From contig JBMHCR010000019.1 in assembly GCA_049889815.1 (NCBI GenBank), positions 198,657 to 262,656 on the forward strand: a stretch of 64,000 nt of DNA, in the 5' to 3' direction. The notes under the pieces are model-generated. The model was not told where the DNA came from. It made no database searches and saw only the letters and a list, made by a program, of their open reading frames with translations. Made by a program: the position numbers and the translations under genes. Of the stretch, positions 35,218-44,356 are shown in pieces. This DNA is from JBPOFY01 sp049889815. GTDB taxonomy: Bacteria; Verrucomicrobiota; Verrucomicrobiia; Opitutales; Coraliomargaritaceae. The first letter of the stretch is position 1; every line of letters begins with the position of its first letter.

Positions 35218-35474
35218 ATGGGTAGGATACCTAAAACGTCATCCTGAAGTAAATTGACAAGAAAATAATCTAAAAATGTATATAATGAACCCTCTATAAT
35301 TGATTAGTACAGCTAGTATATTTTTTTATAAAAAACTGTACAACAATAATTAAAGAAATAACAAATATACGGAAAGGAAGAAGCAATCCCGATAAGGGCG
35401 GAAGCTCTACAGGATAGGAAATTGCATATTTATGCACAGATTTGCAAATCACGCACATCCGACCCGCAGCCGAT
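35218..35474. promoter_or_regulatory. AT-rich control region upstream of the sugar locus
   Basis: This 257-base spacer is far richer in A+T than its surroundings, above all 35262-35370. It contains an inverted repeat GTACAG (35307-35312) and CTGTAC (35336-35341) 23 bases apart, and a 14-base palindrome TGCATATTTATGCA (35423-35436). It must hold the promoter for the PAS-AraC gene. The repeats are candidate operators; no single -10/-35 pair stands out. Confidence 0.4.
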
Positions 35475-36287
35475 TTAATGAACAGCAGTGCCAGATGCGG
35501 CGTTCAGTTCTAATAAACGCTGCCGCAATTTTTCGACAACAGGATGCGCCGCACTTTGAAACACCTGCTCCACACCGGCATGACTGACCCGCGAAACCGG
35601 CAAAATCCCAGAGCCTGAATTCGTCATCAAAACAGCATCTGCACCCATCAACCGTTCAGGCTCGTATGCACCTACGGAAACATCCACAAGCTGAAGCAAC
35701 TGACCGCGAATCACTCCGGGAAGAATGCCCTGCTCCATTGACGGTGTAAATAGCTTGTCACCTCGAAAAAAGAAAAGATTCCCGATCGTCGTTTCGGCCA
35801 GAAACCCAGCCGTGTCTAAACGAATTGCGTCATAAAACCCATCTGATTTCGCAGTTTCGAGAATAGCAAAGTGCTCCATGTAATTGTGCGTTTTATGACC
35901 TGCCAACATCGATTGAGGATTAATCGGAAAACGCTCTTCAACTTTAAGCGATACTTCACGAGGAGCCTCCGACAAGGGTCGCGCATACACAAACAAGGTT
36001 TCAGCTGCTTGCCTGCGAACAAGCGAAAGCTTGATCATACTTTTCGAAAGCCCGTCAAGCTGGATCAGTTCCGCAATGCCCGCAAGAACCACTTCCTCAT
36101 CAACATCACACCTTATACCAAACACTTGAGCAGAAGCTTTCAGTCGCTGCCAATGCTCCGCCCAAAAAGAAAGTCGGCCCCCTTCATAACGGATCGTCTC
36201 AAACAATCCAAAGCCATAAGCAAACCCGGCATCCAAAGCCTGCAGCTCTACGCCATCACAGGCAGGTATAATTCTTACTTCTGACAT
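35475..36287 (-). CDS. pabC: Aminotransferase class IV, probable 4-amino-4-deoxychorismate lyase
   Basis: 270 residues, fold-type IV PLP protein: ALDAGFAYGFGLFETIRYEG at the start, the PLP Lys in AGHKTHNYMEHFAILETAKS, the signature FLAETTIGNLFFFRGDKLFT and GILPGVIRGQLLQL. Its start overlaps the end of pabB by 13 bases, which favours aminodeoxychorismate lyase (pyruvate release to 4-aminobenzoate, for folate) over a branched-chain or D-amino acid transaminase. Confidence 0.85.
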   Translation of the reverse strand: MSEVRIIPACDGVELQALDAGFAYGFGLFETIRYEGGRLSFWAEHWQRLKASAQVFGIRCDVDEEVVLAGIAELIQLDGLSKSMIKLSLVRRQAAETLFVYARPLSEAPREVSLKVEERFPINPQSMLAGHKTHNYMEHFAILETAKSDGFYDAIRLDTAGFLAETTIGNLFFFRGDKLFTPSMEQGILPGVIRGQLLQLVDVSVGAYEPERLMGADAVLMTNSGSGILPVSRVSHAGVEQVFQSAAHPVVEKLRQRLLELNAASGTAVH

Positions 36288-37621
36288 AACTGATCTAAAG
36301 TCTCTCTGATTGCCCGGCCTTTATCGAGCGTTTCTTGATATTCGCTGGAGGGATCGGAATCCCAAACAATACCACCCCCAACTTGGTAATCCAGAAAACC
36401 ATCCTTAACATGCAGGCTGCGAATCGCTATATTGAACTCAGCATCGCCATCAAACCCGATATAGCCAACCGAACCGCAATAGACACCACGCCGCGTCGGC
36501 TCCAGCTCTTCAATGATCTCTAGCGCCCTGACCTTCGGCGCTCCAGTGATCGAACCCCCTGGGAACAAGGCCCGAATACAATCAAACACATCATACCGCT
36601 GAGCTAGAATCGCCTTCACTTGAGCGGTCTGATGCATCACACGTTTGTAGTGCTCTAAATGATACAAACCTTCCACATGCACTGACCCAAACTCGGCGAC
36701 TCGGCCCAAATCATTGCGCTCTAGGTCGACAATCATTAACAACTCCGCGCGTTCTTTCTCGGACGCCCGCAATTCTTGCGCATTGCGAGCGTCGTCCTCC
36801 TGCGATTCACCCCGCGGACGGGTTCCCTTGATTGGCCGCGTCTCAACAGCTCGCCCACGCTTGCTTAGAAACTGTTCGGGAGAAGTCGATATCACCTGCA
36901 AGTCACCCCCGTCGATAAAAGCTCCATAAGGCGATGGGTTCCCCCTCCTCAACGCTTGAAACAAAGTGATCGCATCCCCTTCAAAAGGACACCGAGCTCT
37001 TCGTGAAAGATTGACCTGATAAATGTCACCACTCGCAATATAATCTCTGACTCTGGCAACTTTTTCTTCGAACGCCTCCCGCGACATATTCCACTCCCAC
37101 TCCCCGTAAGCTAAAGATGGATCCGAGGGCACGATAGCCTCTTCTACAATGGCTCGCAACTCAGCCAAAACCGTTCCCTCGGGAGCCCGAATCCCAAGCG
37201 CTATTAAGAACAAGACTCCGGTCTCGTGATTCAAGGCTGCGATACCGTCATACAAACCAAACCAGAGATCAGGTACCTTACGATCATCCTCAGCCAGTTT
37301 CGGCAGCACTTCAATTTGCCTGCCATAATCATAGGATAGAAATCCAACGGCTCCACCGATAAACGGAATCGATCTATCAGTCCGCGTTAGTTGATAGGGC
37401 TGCAGTTTTGACCGAAGCACCGAAAGCCCATCAGATTCTGAGCTCAGCACACAGTCGCTTGAGTGAGTGACGACTTCATAAGGATCTGCCCCAAAAAAGC
37501 TCCAATTCCCTAGACCGTCGTTTGATTGTGAGCTATCCAACACAAATGGAAGACGGCACGCCGCGAAACGCTCAACCAACACCTCCACCGATGGGGGATC
37601 GACTATCTCCACAATACGCAT
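36275..37621 (-). CDS. pabB: Aminodeoxychorismate synthase component I
   Basis: 448 residues, chorismate-binding family. GGAVGFLSYDYGRQIE at the N-terminal domain; IASGDIYQVNLSRRARCPFE, FLSKRGRAVETRPIKGTRPR, ELLMIVDLERNDLGRVAEFG and FPGGSITGAPKVRALEIIEE in the catalytic part. PIKGT carries the Lys used by PabB; anthranilate synthases usually have PIAGT there, so PabB is preferred, and pabC overlaps it. Adds ammonia to chorismate on the way to folate. Ammonia must come from a PabA/TrpG not in this window. Confidence 0.9.
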   Translation of the reverse strand: MRIVEIVDPPSVEVLVERFAACRLPFVLDSSQSNDGLGNWSFFGADPYEVVTHSSDCVLSSESDGLSVLRSKLQPYQLTRTDRSIPFIGGAVGFLSYDYGRQIEVLPKLAEDDRKVPDLWFGLYDGIAALNHETGVLFLIALGIRAPEGTVLAELRAIVEEAIVPSDPSLAYGEWEWNMSREAFEEKVARVRDYIASGDIYQVNLSRRARCPFEGDAITLFQALRRGNPSPYGAFIDGGDLQVISTSPEQFLSKRGRAVETRPIKGTRPRGESQEDDARNAQELRASEKERAELLMIVDLERNDLGRVAEFGSVHVEGLYHLEHYKRVMHQTAQVKAILAQRYDVFDCIRALFPGGSITGAPKVRALEIIEELEPTRRGVYCGSVGYIGFDGDAEFNIAIRSLHVKDGFLDYQVGGGIVWDSDPSSEYQETLDKGRAIRETLDQLCQK

Positions 37622-37627
37622 CGCTCG

Positions 37628-38773
37628 TTAGTGCCGGCTCGCTCGACACATCAACCAAAAGCCAACGCCCTGAAAAATAAGATTTGGAATCCATATCAGC
37701 AGATCCGCACGCAGGGCCGGAGTTTCTTCCATCCAGCTTACCACAATCATCAGAAAATAATACGACATCGCAATCACCAGTGCGATTGCAAGATTCGCGT
37801 AGGTTTCCTTACGCCCCACCTGAATCGCTAAGGGCACCCCAAATACCGCCAGCGAAAAAACAGAGAAAGCCATCGCGAAATTCTTCTGTAGATGCACCTG
37901 AACCTTCAAGCGTTCCTCTGACATACCCCTCCCTGCTTCTAGCTCCTTAGAGAGAATTCGCTCACGCCGATCGATGAGTTGCGAAAACGTCAATTCTCTC
38001 GTCCTCACCCTGCGCTTTCGCCGCTTCTCCCCTAAAACCTCATCTAAAGGCAGCGCGAGCGGCAAGACTCCCATCGATGGCAACTCCGGGATACTCTCAA
38101 AGTCTTCCAAATTATCTTCAGACCGCAATTCAGCGACGCTGTTTTCTAAATCCAAAACAAGTTCGTTCGCTTCTTTTTCATAGCGAAGCTCACCTCTTTC
38201 CGCCCGGACAAGTCTAGTAACGCGCTTCTGCTCATCGAGCTCCCAGATCCAGAAATCCTTCATCACAAGACCATCGCGATCCCCCATATAAATCACATAT
38301 CCAGGGAACTCATTAATAAAGCGCTTTTCCCCAATGAACCCAACTGGGTTCTGAGTAATCGCCTCTGCCATCAGCTGCTTATACGCTAGGCGAGACTGCG
38401 GCGCATAGTGTAGATTCACAATCACCCCTAGCACCATGCCAACAAAAGAGATCAAAAACACTGGCGAAGCGATCTGGTACAAACTCACGCCCGCAGCCTT
38501 CATGGCAACAATCTCCTGCTGCGAAGACAGACGCCCAAGAGCCATCAGCGTACCAGTCAACATCCCCAACGGCAGCGCATACGCCGCGACGTAGGGAATC
38601 AACAGCCCCAATAATTTGAAGAAAATGCCAACACCGAGCTTACCGGCCGCGACAAGCTCGGCAATATCACGCAGCGCATTGCCCATCAACAAGACAAAAA
38701 TAAAGAGCCCCATCGCCAGTCCAGTGGAGAGCAGGATTTCCTTTAAAATATGTCGGTGCAAAAGCTTCAGCAT
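37628..38773 (-). CDS. LptF/LptG-family lipopolysaccharide export permease
   Basis: 381 residues, YjgP/YjgQ family. Start MLKLLHRHILKEILLSTGLA, three membrane helices, the jellyroll periplasmic part (about 95-265), then three more helices (FAMAFSVFSLAVFGVPLAIQ, ANLAIALVIAMSYYFLMIVV, LLIWIPNLIFQGVGFWLMCR). SSQQEIVAMKAAGVSLYQI is the family motif contacting the LptB ATPase. With LptB, LptC and the partner permease it extracts LPS from the inner membrane, so the organism has an outer membrane. LptF or LptG cannot be separated from one copy. Confidence 0.9.
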   Translation of the reverse strand: MLKLLHRHILKEILLSTGLAMGLFIFVLLMGNALRDIAELVAAGKLGVGIFFKLLGLLIPYVAAYALPLGMLTGTLMALGRLSSQQEIVAMKAAGVSLYQIASPVFLISFVGMVLGVIVNLHYAPQSRLAYKQLMAEAITQNPVGFIGEKRFINEFPGYVIYMGDRDGLVMKDFWIWELDEQKRVTRLVRAERGELRYEKEANELVLDLENSVAELRSEDNLEDFESIPELPSMGVLPLALPLDEVLGEKRRKRRVRTRELTFSQLIDRRERILSKELEAGRGMSEERLKVQVHLQKNFAMAFSVFSLAVFGVPLAIQVGRKETYANLAIALVIAMSYYFLMIVVSWMEETPALRADLLIWIPNLIFQGVGFWLMCRASRH

Positions 38774-38812
38774 GACTCCATTTTTTCGTATTAAGGTATC
38801 AGATGAGTCCGA

Positions 38813-39046
38813 TCACAAGCCATAGTCTTTAATTAATCGCTTCGCCTCGGACTTGAGCGCCGACTCGGCGCCAGCTTTTCGCGACAGCGACTCCAGCGCT
38901 TTTAGAATCGGGCGCTGGGGCGGGAGGTTTAAAATGTAGTCCTCCTCCAAAACCTCTCCAAGATGCTTCAGCGCAGCTTTTCTCTGAGCAGGCGACGCCT
39001 CACCATCCAACAAACAATCAATGCTTTGATTCACTTCATTATTCAT
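38813..39046 (-). CDS. Small acidic/basic helical protein, unknown
   Basis: 77 residues from the ATG at 39046, chosen because AAGGAG lies about 11 bases upstream; a frame to 39067 has none. NQSIDCLLDGEASPAQRKAA resembles the N-terminus of anti-sigma factors (a short helix with DGE), but no zinc motif, membrane helix or sigma gene accompanies it. Sits 7 bases after the secreted protein and 39 before the LPS permease, so probably co-transcribed. Confidence 0.65.
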   Translation of the reverse strand: MNNEVNQSIDCLLDGEASPAQRKAALKHLGEVLEEDYILNLPPQRPILKALESLSRKAGAESALKSEAKRLIKDYGL

Positions 39047-39053
39047 GGCGGAG

Positions 39054-39467
39054 CTACTCCTTATCATTTACGAAATACACCTGCGATGGCTCAGACTCTG
39101 GGCGAAGGTAGACCCCCACCAGTACCCGCCGCTCTGAATAAAAATTCAACTGATAATTGGAACCTGGGTAACCTTCGTCACGAAGAACAAATTGGAGAAC
39201 AGGCTCGCCATCTATCACTTCAAAAACCGCGCTCTCAACGTTTATTGGCTGCGGGTTCGAATACTTGACCACGACTCTCCCCTCATCCGACGCCGCGACC
39301 CTTATCTTGTAGCCACCGTCACCGCGCGTCCATGAACCATAAAAATCGGACTGCTCAGGCAATTTAGCGATCGCAGGCGAAATATCGTATTTTGGCTGCA
39401 ACCCGGACTGAGCTTGTGCAGGAACAAGCGCCAGGCTCCAAAGCGCTGAAAGGTAGATGGATTTCAT
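39054..39467 (-). CDS. Small secreted protein, unknown
   Basis: 137 residues from the ATG at 39467. Signal peptide MKSIYLSALWSLALVPAQAQ; mature part beta-rich with DFYGSWTRGDGGYKIRVAAS and VLQFVLRDEGYPGSNYQLNF, suggesting a lipocalin-like or small beta-barrel fold. No family recognised. First gene of the group leading to the LPS permease and pabBC. Confidence 0.65.
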   Translation of the reverse strand: MKSIYLSALWSLALVPAQAQSGLQPKYDISPAIAKLPEQSDFYGSWTRGDGGYKIRVAASDEGRVVVKYSNPQPINVESAVFEVIDGEPVLQFVLRDEGYPGSNYQLNFYSERRVLVGVYLRPESEPSQVYFVNDKE

Positions 39468-39596
39468 CACGTATTGATGCGGCCTCAATATCACTAAGGC
39501 AAGCGATGATTCAGAACCGCGGGAGCAATTAAGATTTCGTAGGTTTACACCGGTCTGAACACAGTGTAGTTAACCAGACCACCATTGTTGATCCGT

Positions 39597-40697
39597 ATGC
39601 AGTTCAAGATTCTTAGCAGTGTTCTTCTAGCCATGGCCTTTTCAGAAAGCGCCAATGCGGGCGTAAGCTATGCGCAGCAGTTCTCCATCCAGGATAAAGG
39701 AACCCACCAAATCTTAAGCGTCAAAAGCGCTTCGGAAGATAAGGTCAAAATGATCCGCTATGCGTTGGTGCCAAAAACAGGAGTACTTCCGAAGCTTCCA
39801 GAGGATGTGAACATCGTACGAACTCCAGTCGAACGCGTCGTGATCATGGAAACCGTTTATATCGGCTACCTCGAAGCGATCGATCAGCTCAACTCAGTTA
39901 TTGGCGCGGGGACTACCGCGTATATCACTAACAAGGTCATCCGCGAGGGCGTCGAGAACGAACAGATAGAGGCGATCGAGGTCGGTCAGGCTCTGGATAT
40001 CGAACAACTCATTCTACTCCAACCAGACCTAATCTTTACAAGCAGCTCCAGCGACCCCACCTCTGGCATGCCTGCCCAGCTGGCGAGAAGTGGTCTGCCT
40101 ATTGCGATAACAGCGGGATACACTGAAAACCACCCTCTCGCTCGTGCCGAGTGGATAAAATTCATCGCTGCGTTTTATGAAGCTGATGAAATCGCGAATA
40201 CCTTTTTCGAAGAGGTCGAAACAGAATACGATACACTCAAAGCACTTACCGGAGAGCTGAACACGCGTCCAAGCGTTTTTGTAGGTGCCCCTTACTCCGG
40301 CATCTGGCACGTAGCCGCTGGGCAGAGCTTTACAGCTCAGGCGACTCGCGATGCTGGTGGCGACTACCTTTGGTCGGATGTCCAACGCAGTGGCGCCATC
40401 GCGCTCGACACCGAACGCGTCTTCCTAAAGGCAGCTGACGCAGATATCTGGCTCAATCCGAGCTTCTTTAAAAGCCTGAACGAACTATTCAGCGCCGACC
40501 CACGTTTCAAAAAATTCAACGCCGCAAGCGCGGACTCCGTTTTTAACAATACAAAGCAAGTCGGAGAATCCGGAGGCAACGCTATCTGGGAAAGCGGCGT
40601 CGTGCGTCCGGATTGGGTGCTTGCGGATATGATCAAGATCTTTCATCCAGAGTTGCTGCCCGAGCACGAGTTTGTTTTCTACGAACAGCTGAAGTAG
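39597..40697 (+). CDS. ABC importer substrate-binding protein (iron-complex/cobalamin type)
   Basis: 366 residues from the ATG at 39597; the in-frame TTG at 39585 adds only four residues. Signal peptide KILSSVLLAMAFSESANAG. Type III binding-protein fold: VERVVIMETVYIGYLEAIDQ, EVGQALDIEQLILLQPDLIF, a long linking helix, then PSVFVGAPYSGIWHVAAGQS and FTAQATRDAGGDYLW. GG(D)xLW near the ligand cleft is common in haem, siderophore and cobalamin binders. The permease and ATPase genes follow directly. No TonB receptor is near and no B12 riboswitch is seen upstream, so the ligand stays open. Confidence 0.85.
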   Translation: MQFKILSSVLLAMAFSESANAGVSYAQQFSIQDKGTHQILSVKSASEDKVKMIRYALVPKTGVLPKLPEDVNIVRTPVERVVIMETVYIGYLEAIDQLNSVIGAGTTAYITNKVIREGVENEQIEAIEVGQALDIEQLILLQPDLIFTSSSSDPTSGMPAQLARSGLPIAITAGYTENHPLARAEWIKFIAAFYEADEIANTFFEEVETEYDTLKALTGELNTRPSVFVGAPYSGIWHVAAGQSFTAQATRDAGGDYLWSDVQRSGAIALDTERVFLKAADADIWLNPSFFKSLNELFSADPRFKKFNAASADSVFNNTKQVGESGGNAIWESGVVRPDWVLADMIKIFHPELLPEHEFVFYEQLK

Positions 40698-40759
40698 TTC
40701 TTCATGGCGAAAATTCTATTCGCCCAAGCGATTGATTTCACAAAGCTGTCCCAGAACCC

Positions 40760-41818
40760 ATGAGTGGCACTCACCATAACAATACGACTACAAGGCGAAC
40801 CTTCTTGTTCGGCTCGATCCTCAGTGGATTGATCGTGCTCGTAGTTCTGAGTGCGTGCGTCGGCAGCGTCCGGTTTTCACCGACGACAGTGATGGAAGCG
40901 ATACTCGGATCCGAGTTCGTCGATCCACGACACCAGCAGATCATCATCGACTTTCGCTTGCCACGTATTGTCACCGCAGTGTTAGCGGGGGCTGCTCTTG
41001 CGACGGCAGGCCTGATCATGCAAACCGTTTTCCGAAATCCATTGGCAGACCCCTTCGTCTTGGGAGTCAACTCAGGAGCAAGCTTAGGCGTTGCCCTAGT
41101 CCTGCTGGCTCTCGCTCCGGTCGGAGTCGGGATGATCGATGGCTTAAATACATCTGGACAGTTTTTGCTGATCGCAGCCTCCACTACGGGGGCAGCAGCA
41201 AGCCTATTTGTAGTACTCCTGCTTTCCCGAAAAGTCGATGTGATGTCGGTCCTAATCATCGGTCTCATGATCAGCTATGCAACTGGAGCACTCGTCAGCA
41301 TCCTCATGTTCTTTAGCTTTGCTGAACGTCTACAATCCTTTATCGCATGGGCATTTGGCGACTATGGCGGAGTGACCTGGCAACAAATGCAATTATTCGC
41401 GCCGGTTATCATTTTCGGGCTAATCGCGTCTGTACTCTTAATGAAACCACTCGACGCGCTACTTTTAGGCGAGGATCAAGCGGAGAGTATTGGCACACAG
41501 GTGAAACCAGCGCGGTTTGCAGCGCTTCTTTCAGCCTCAGTACTTGCTGGTTGCGTGACCGGATTTTGCGGTCCGATCGGTTTTCTCGGCATCGCTGCTC
41601 CCCACCTGAGCCGCAGCCTCTTCAAGACAAGTCAACACAGCATCTTGATTCCTGCTTCGATTGGAATCGGCGCCCTCCTCTCCCTATGCGCAGATCTACT
41701 CGCGCGTGGCCCAGGGCTCGGCTTTGTCCTACCACTGAACGCTGTCACAGCACTCGTTGGTGCCCCGATCATCATCGCAGCATTGGTAAAGCAACAAAAC
41801 CTGAAACGACTCTTTTAA
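40760..41818 (+). CDS. FecCD/BtuC-family ABC permease
   Basis: 352 residues, about 10 membrane helices. FRLPRIVTAVLAGAALATAG with LIMQTVFRNPLADPFVLGVN is the family's signature start, and GFCGPIGFLGIAAPHLSRSL the coupling region that meets the ATPase, followed by LLSLCADLLARGP. Homodimeric inner-membrane pore for metal chelates or cobalamin. Its stop shares one base with the ATPase start (TAATG). Confidence 0.92.
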   Translation: MSGTHHNNTTTRRTFLFGSILSGLIVLVVLSACVGSVRFSPTTVMEAILGSEFVDPRHQQIIIDFRLPRIVTAVLAGAALATAGLIMQTVFRNPLADPFVLGVNSGASLGVALVLLALAPVGVGMIDGLNTSGQFLLIAASTTGAAASLFVVLLLSRKVDVMSVLIIGLMISYATGALVSILMFFSFAERLQSFIAWAFGDYGGVTWQQMQLFAPVIIFGLIASVLLMKPLDALLLGEDQAESIGTQVKPARFAALLSASVLAGCVTGFCGPIGFLGIAAPHLSRSLFKTSQHSILIPASIGIGALLSLCADLLARGPGLGFVLPLNAVTALVGAPIIIAALVKQQNLKRLF

Positions 41819-42582
41819 TGCCAGCTACAAACCAATTCAAGGCAGCTGGTCTAAGTATCGGCTACACACACAAGGGGGCTGCAAATCCCTTGACTGAAGA
41901 CCTGAACCTCTCCCTCCAATCAGGCGAGCTTGTGTGCCTGCTCGGACCCAATGGTGCGGGAAAGTCGACGCTGATTAGAACACTTGCTGGAATTCAAAAA
42001 CCACTTACAGGAGAGGTTCTACTTGATGGAGCAAATATTCAGAGCATCACGCCCCACGAACGCGCAAAACGCATCAGTGTAGTTTTAAACGATCGCACCC
42101 AAGCTGGAAATATCGATGTATCCACCTACGTTTCCCTAGGACGCCAGCCGTACTCAGGCTGGCTTGGACGACTCACTTCGAACGATCACGCGTGTATTCA
42201 AAATTCGATACGATCAATTGGAGCAGAAAAACTGATCTACCGAACCATTTCCGAACTCAGCGACGGAGAACGCCAAAAAGTATCCATTGCCCGCGCTTTG
42301 GCACAAGAGGCATCAATCATGCTTCTCGATGAACCAACTGCCTTTCTGGATTTCCCAAGAAAGGTTGAACTAATGCAATTGCTTAAGCGGCTAGCGCACA
42401 ACAAACCGCTAAGTCTTCTACTCACCACACACGACCTCGAACTAGCAAAACGCTACGCAGACCGGATTTGGATACTCTCGGAAAGCGGCGCGCTAACAGA
42501 GACTTCCCCAGAGGGACTAGGCGATTCAGCAACTTTAGCAGAGTCGTTTGGATGCGCCCCAGAGCTTCTTGAATCATTTTAG
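41818..42582 (+). CDS. ABC importer ATPase, FecE/BtuD type
   Basis: 254 residues from the ATG at 41818 that overlaps the permease stop by one base; the open frame further upstream is antiphase to the permease and is not coding. Walker A LLGPNGAGKSTLIRTLAG, Q-loop region RISVVLNDRTQAG, signature LSDGERQKVSIARALAQEAS, Walker B IMLLDEPTAFLD, H-loop LLTTHDLELAKRYAD. Powers the importer made with the two upstream proteins. The signature is LSDGE rather than LSGGE, as in many FecE homologues. Confidence 0.92.
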   Translation: MPATNQFKAAGLSIGYTHKGAANPLTEDLNLSLQSGELVCLLGPNGAGKSTLIRTLAGIQKPLTGEVLLDGANIQSITPHERAKRISVVLNDRTQAGNIDVSTYVSLGRQPYSGWLGRLTSNDHACIQNSIRSIGAEKLIYRTISELSDGERQKVSIARALAQEASIMLLDEPTAFLDFPRKVELMQLLKRLAHNKPLSLLLTTHDLELAKRYADRIWILSESGALTETSPEGLGDSATLAESFGCAPELLESF

Positions 42583-42606
42583 AATTCTGACCGCCACTAA
42601 CCAAAT

Positions 42607-43545
42607 TCAATTAAACCATGCTTTGGCGGTCTCGCGATCTCTGGCAATTTGCGCCTTCAGCCTATCTACCGAATCAAATTTCTGCTCGGGCCGTAGGAAG
42701 CTCAACCATTCAACTTCAATCGTCTGCCCAGGGACTAACTTCGATGCTTCAAAACCATGCACTTCGAGAGCCGGTAGCTCACCTTTGGCGACAGTCGGCT
42801 TGATGCCATAGTTTGCAACACCGTGCTGCCATCCGCCTTCGCCAGCTTCACGGAAACGAACGACATACACTCCAAAACGTGGTCGACACTCTGGGTCCCA
42901 GGGAAGATTCAAGGTTGGAAAGCCAATCTGGCGCCCCAGCTTCGCACCACTTTTGATCTCGCCTGTCGTGGTATAGTTATATCCCAAGAGATGGTTTACA
43001 GACTCAATAGAACCAGCTTCCAGTTCTCCGCGGATACGCGTGCTACTGATCGGCTCACCGTTGTGATGAATACGTTCAAGACTGAACACATCTAAACCCA
43101 GTGCCTTGCCGCACTCGATCAAGGTATTCACATCACCCAGACGCTTCTGCCCAAAGCGAAAATTCTGCCCAATGTAGATCGACTGCAAATTAGGCAATTG
43201 TCCTTTCAAATGCGCCAAGAACTCATCGGCGGGGATCGAAGCAAACTCACGGTCAAACTCCTTGCAGATGACCAGATCCACTCCAATATTGTGTAACCTC
43301 ACGACCTTGGACGGGATGTCCATTATGAGCCGCGTTGCAGCATCTGGGCGAAACAGACGACTCGGATGCGGATCGAAAGTTAGCACTCCACTCACACCAC
43401 CAGAACCTCGAGCCGATAAGACTGCCGATTCGATTACAACCTTGTGTCCGACATGAACACCATCAAACACGCCAATCGCCAGATGCAACTTACCTTTCAA
43501 TTCCGTTAGCTCTGCAAAGCTTCGTACGTATTTCGGCGAGTTCAT
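42607..43545 (-). CDS. ribF: Bifunctional riboflavin kinase/FAD synthetase
   Basis: 312 residues. The N-terminal adenylyltransferase domain has IGVFDGVHVGHKVVIESAV and LTFDPHPSRLF; the C-terminal riboflavin kinase domain has ITSTRI-like SSTRIRGELEAGSIESVNHL and GRQIGFPTLNLPWDPECRPR followed by FGVYVVRF. Makes FMN and then FAD. Last gene of the nusA-infB-rbfA-nrnA-truB-ribF run, a common order; the usual rpsO does not follow. It converges on the ABC importer. Confidence 0.95.
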   Translation of the reverse strand: MNSPKYVRSFAELTELKGKLHLAIGVFDGVHVGHKVVIESAVLSARGSGGVSGVLTFDPHPSRLFRPDAATRLIMDIPSKVVRLHNIGVDLVICKEFDREFASIPADEFLAHLKGQLPNLQSIYIGQNFRFGQKRLGDVNTLIECGKALGLDVFSLERIHHNGEPISSTRIRGELEAGSIESVNHLLGYNYTTTGEIKSGAKLGRQIGFPTLNLPWDPECRPRFGVYVVRFREAGEGGWQHGVANYGIKPTVAKGELPALEVHGFEASKLVPGQTIEVEWLSFLRPEQKFDSVDRLKAQIARDRETAKAWFN

Positions 43546-43558
43546 TTGAAATGATAGA

Positions 43559-44308
43559 CTAAAGAACGTGGCTCGGAACTGCCTGGTTGACTGGCATCAG
43601 TTGTTTGCGAAGCACTGAGGGCGACATCTCTTGCAGTTCCTCAATTGTATTTGCATCTTCGATACGAAACTTTCCTACGAGAGTTCGACGCAACACGCAA
43701 AGGTGCCCACCACAGCCAAGTTTGTTTCCCAAATCGTGAGCCAGGGTGCGAATATATGCACCCTTACTGCAACCGACGCTAAACGCGATTTGCGGAAGAT
43801 CGAAGTCAGTCATCTCAAAATGATTGATGCGAATCACACGTGCTTCGCGTTCGACAATCTTACCCTGGCGCGCAAGTTTATAAAGTGCCTGTCCATTAAC
43901 CTTCTTGGCCGAATACATGGGTGGCGTCTGATACTGATCGCCCAGGAAAGCCTTCATTTCCGCGAGCACGGCATCTTTAGTCAGTTCTGGAACCGGTTTC
44001 TCTGCAACTACCTCGCCCTCCGCATCTTGGGAGTCAGTTTCGATACCTAGATGGACTGTTCCCGTATACTCCTTGTCGCTACTCATGAGGTATTGCGAAA
44101 CCTTAGTCGCCTTACCAATCATAATAAGCAACAAACCAGTAGCCATCGGATCCAATGTTCCCGCATGCCCGACCTTCTTAATACGAAAGATACGGCGCAT
44201 ACGAGAAACCACATCATGCGACGTAATACCCTGCGGTTTATCAACGAGAAGGATACCCTCGGGCTGATCTGTAGGGACTTGTGACATTTGTTGAGTCTTA
44301 CTCTTCAT
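43559..44308 (-). CDS. truB: tRNA pseudouridine(55) synthase
   Basis: Makes pseudouridine 55 in the T-loop of tRNAs. 249 residues. GILLVDKPQGITSHDVVSRM and the active Asp in VGHAGTLDPMATGLLLIMIG; KEYTGTVHLGIETDSQDAEG, MYSAKKVNGQALYKLARQGK and GAYIRTLAHDLGNKLGCGGH follow in family order. An internal ATG at 44287 is a possible start; 44308 is preferred because GGAG precedes it. 13 bases upstream of ribF. Confidence 0.95.
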   Translation of the reverse strand: MKSKTQQMSQVPTDQPEGILLVDKPQGITSHDVVSRMRRIFRIKKVGHAGTLDPMATGLLLIMIGKATKVSQYLMSSDKEYTGTVHLGIETDSQDAEGEVVAEKPVPELTKDAVLAEMKAFLGDQYQTPPMYSAKKVNGQALYKLARQGKIVEREARVIRINHFEMTDFDLPQIAFSVGCSKGAYIRTLAHDLGNKLGCGGHLCVLRRTLVGKFRIEDANTIEELQEMSPSVLRKQLMPVNQAVPSHVL

Positions 44309-44356
44309 CCAAGAAACGGCTCCATAGAGATTAGGATTATGAGTAAAATTAGGCGT

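Noticed and set aside
41347..41817. Apparent 157-residue N-terminal extension of the ABC ATPase
   Set aside because: It lies out of phase over the permease gene; the ATPase family starts at the ATG overlapping the permease stop.
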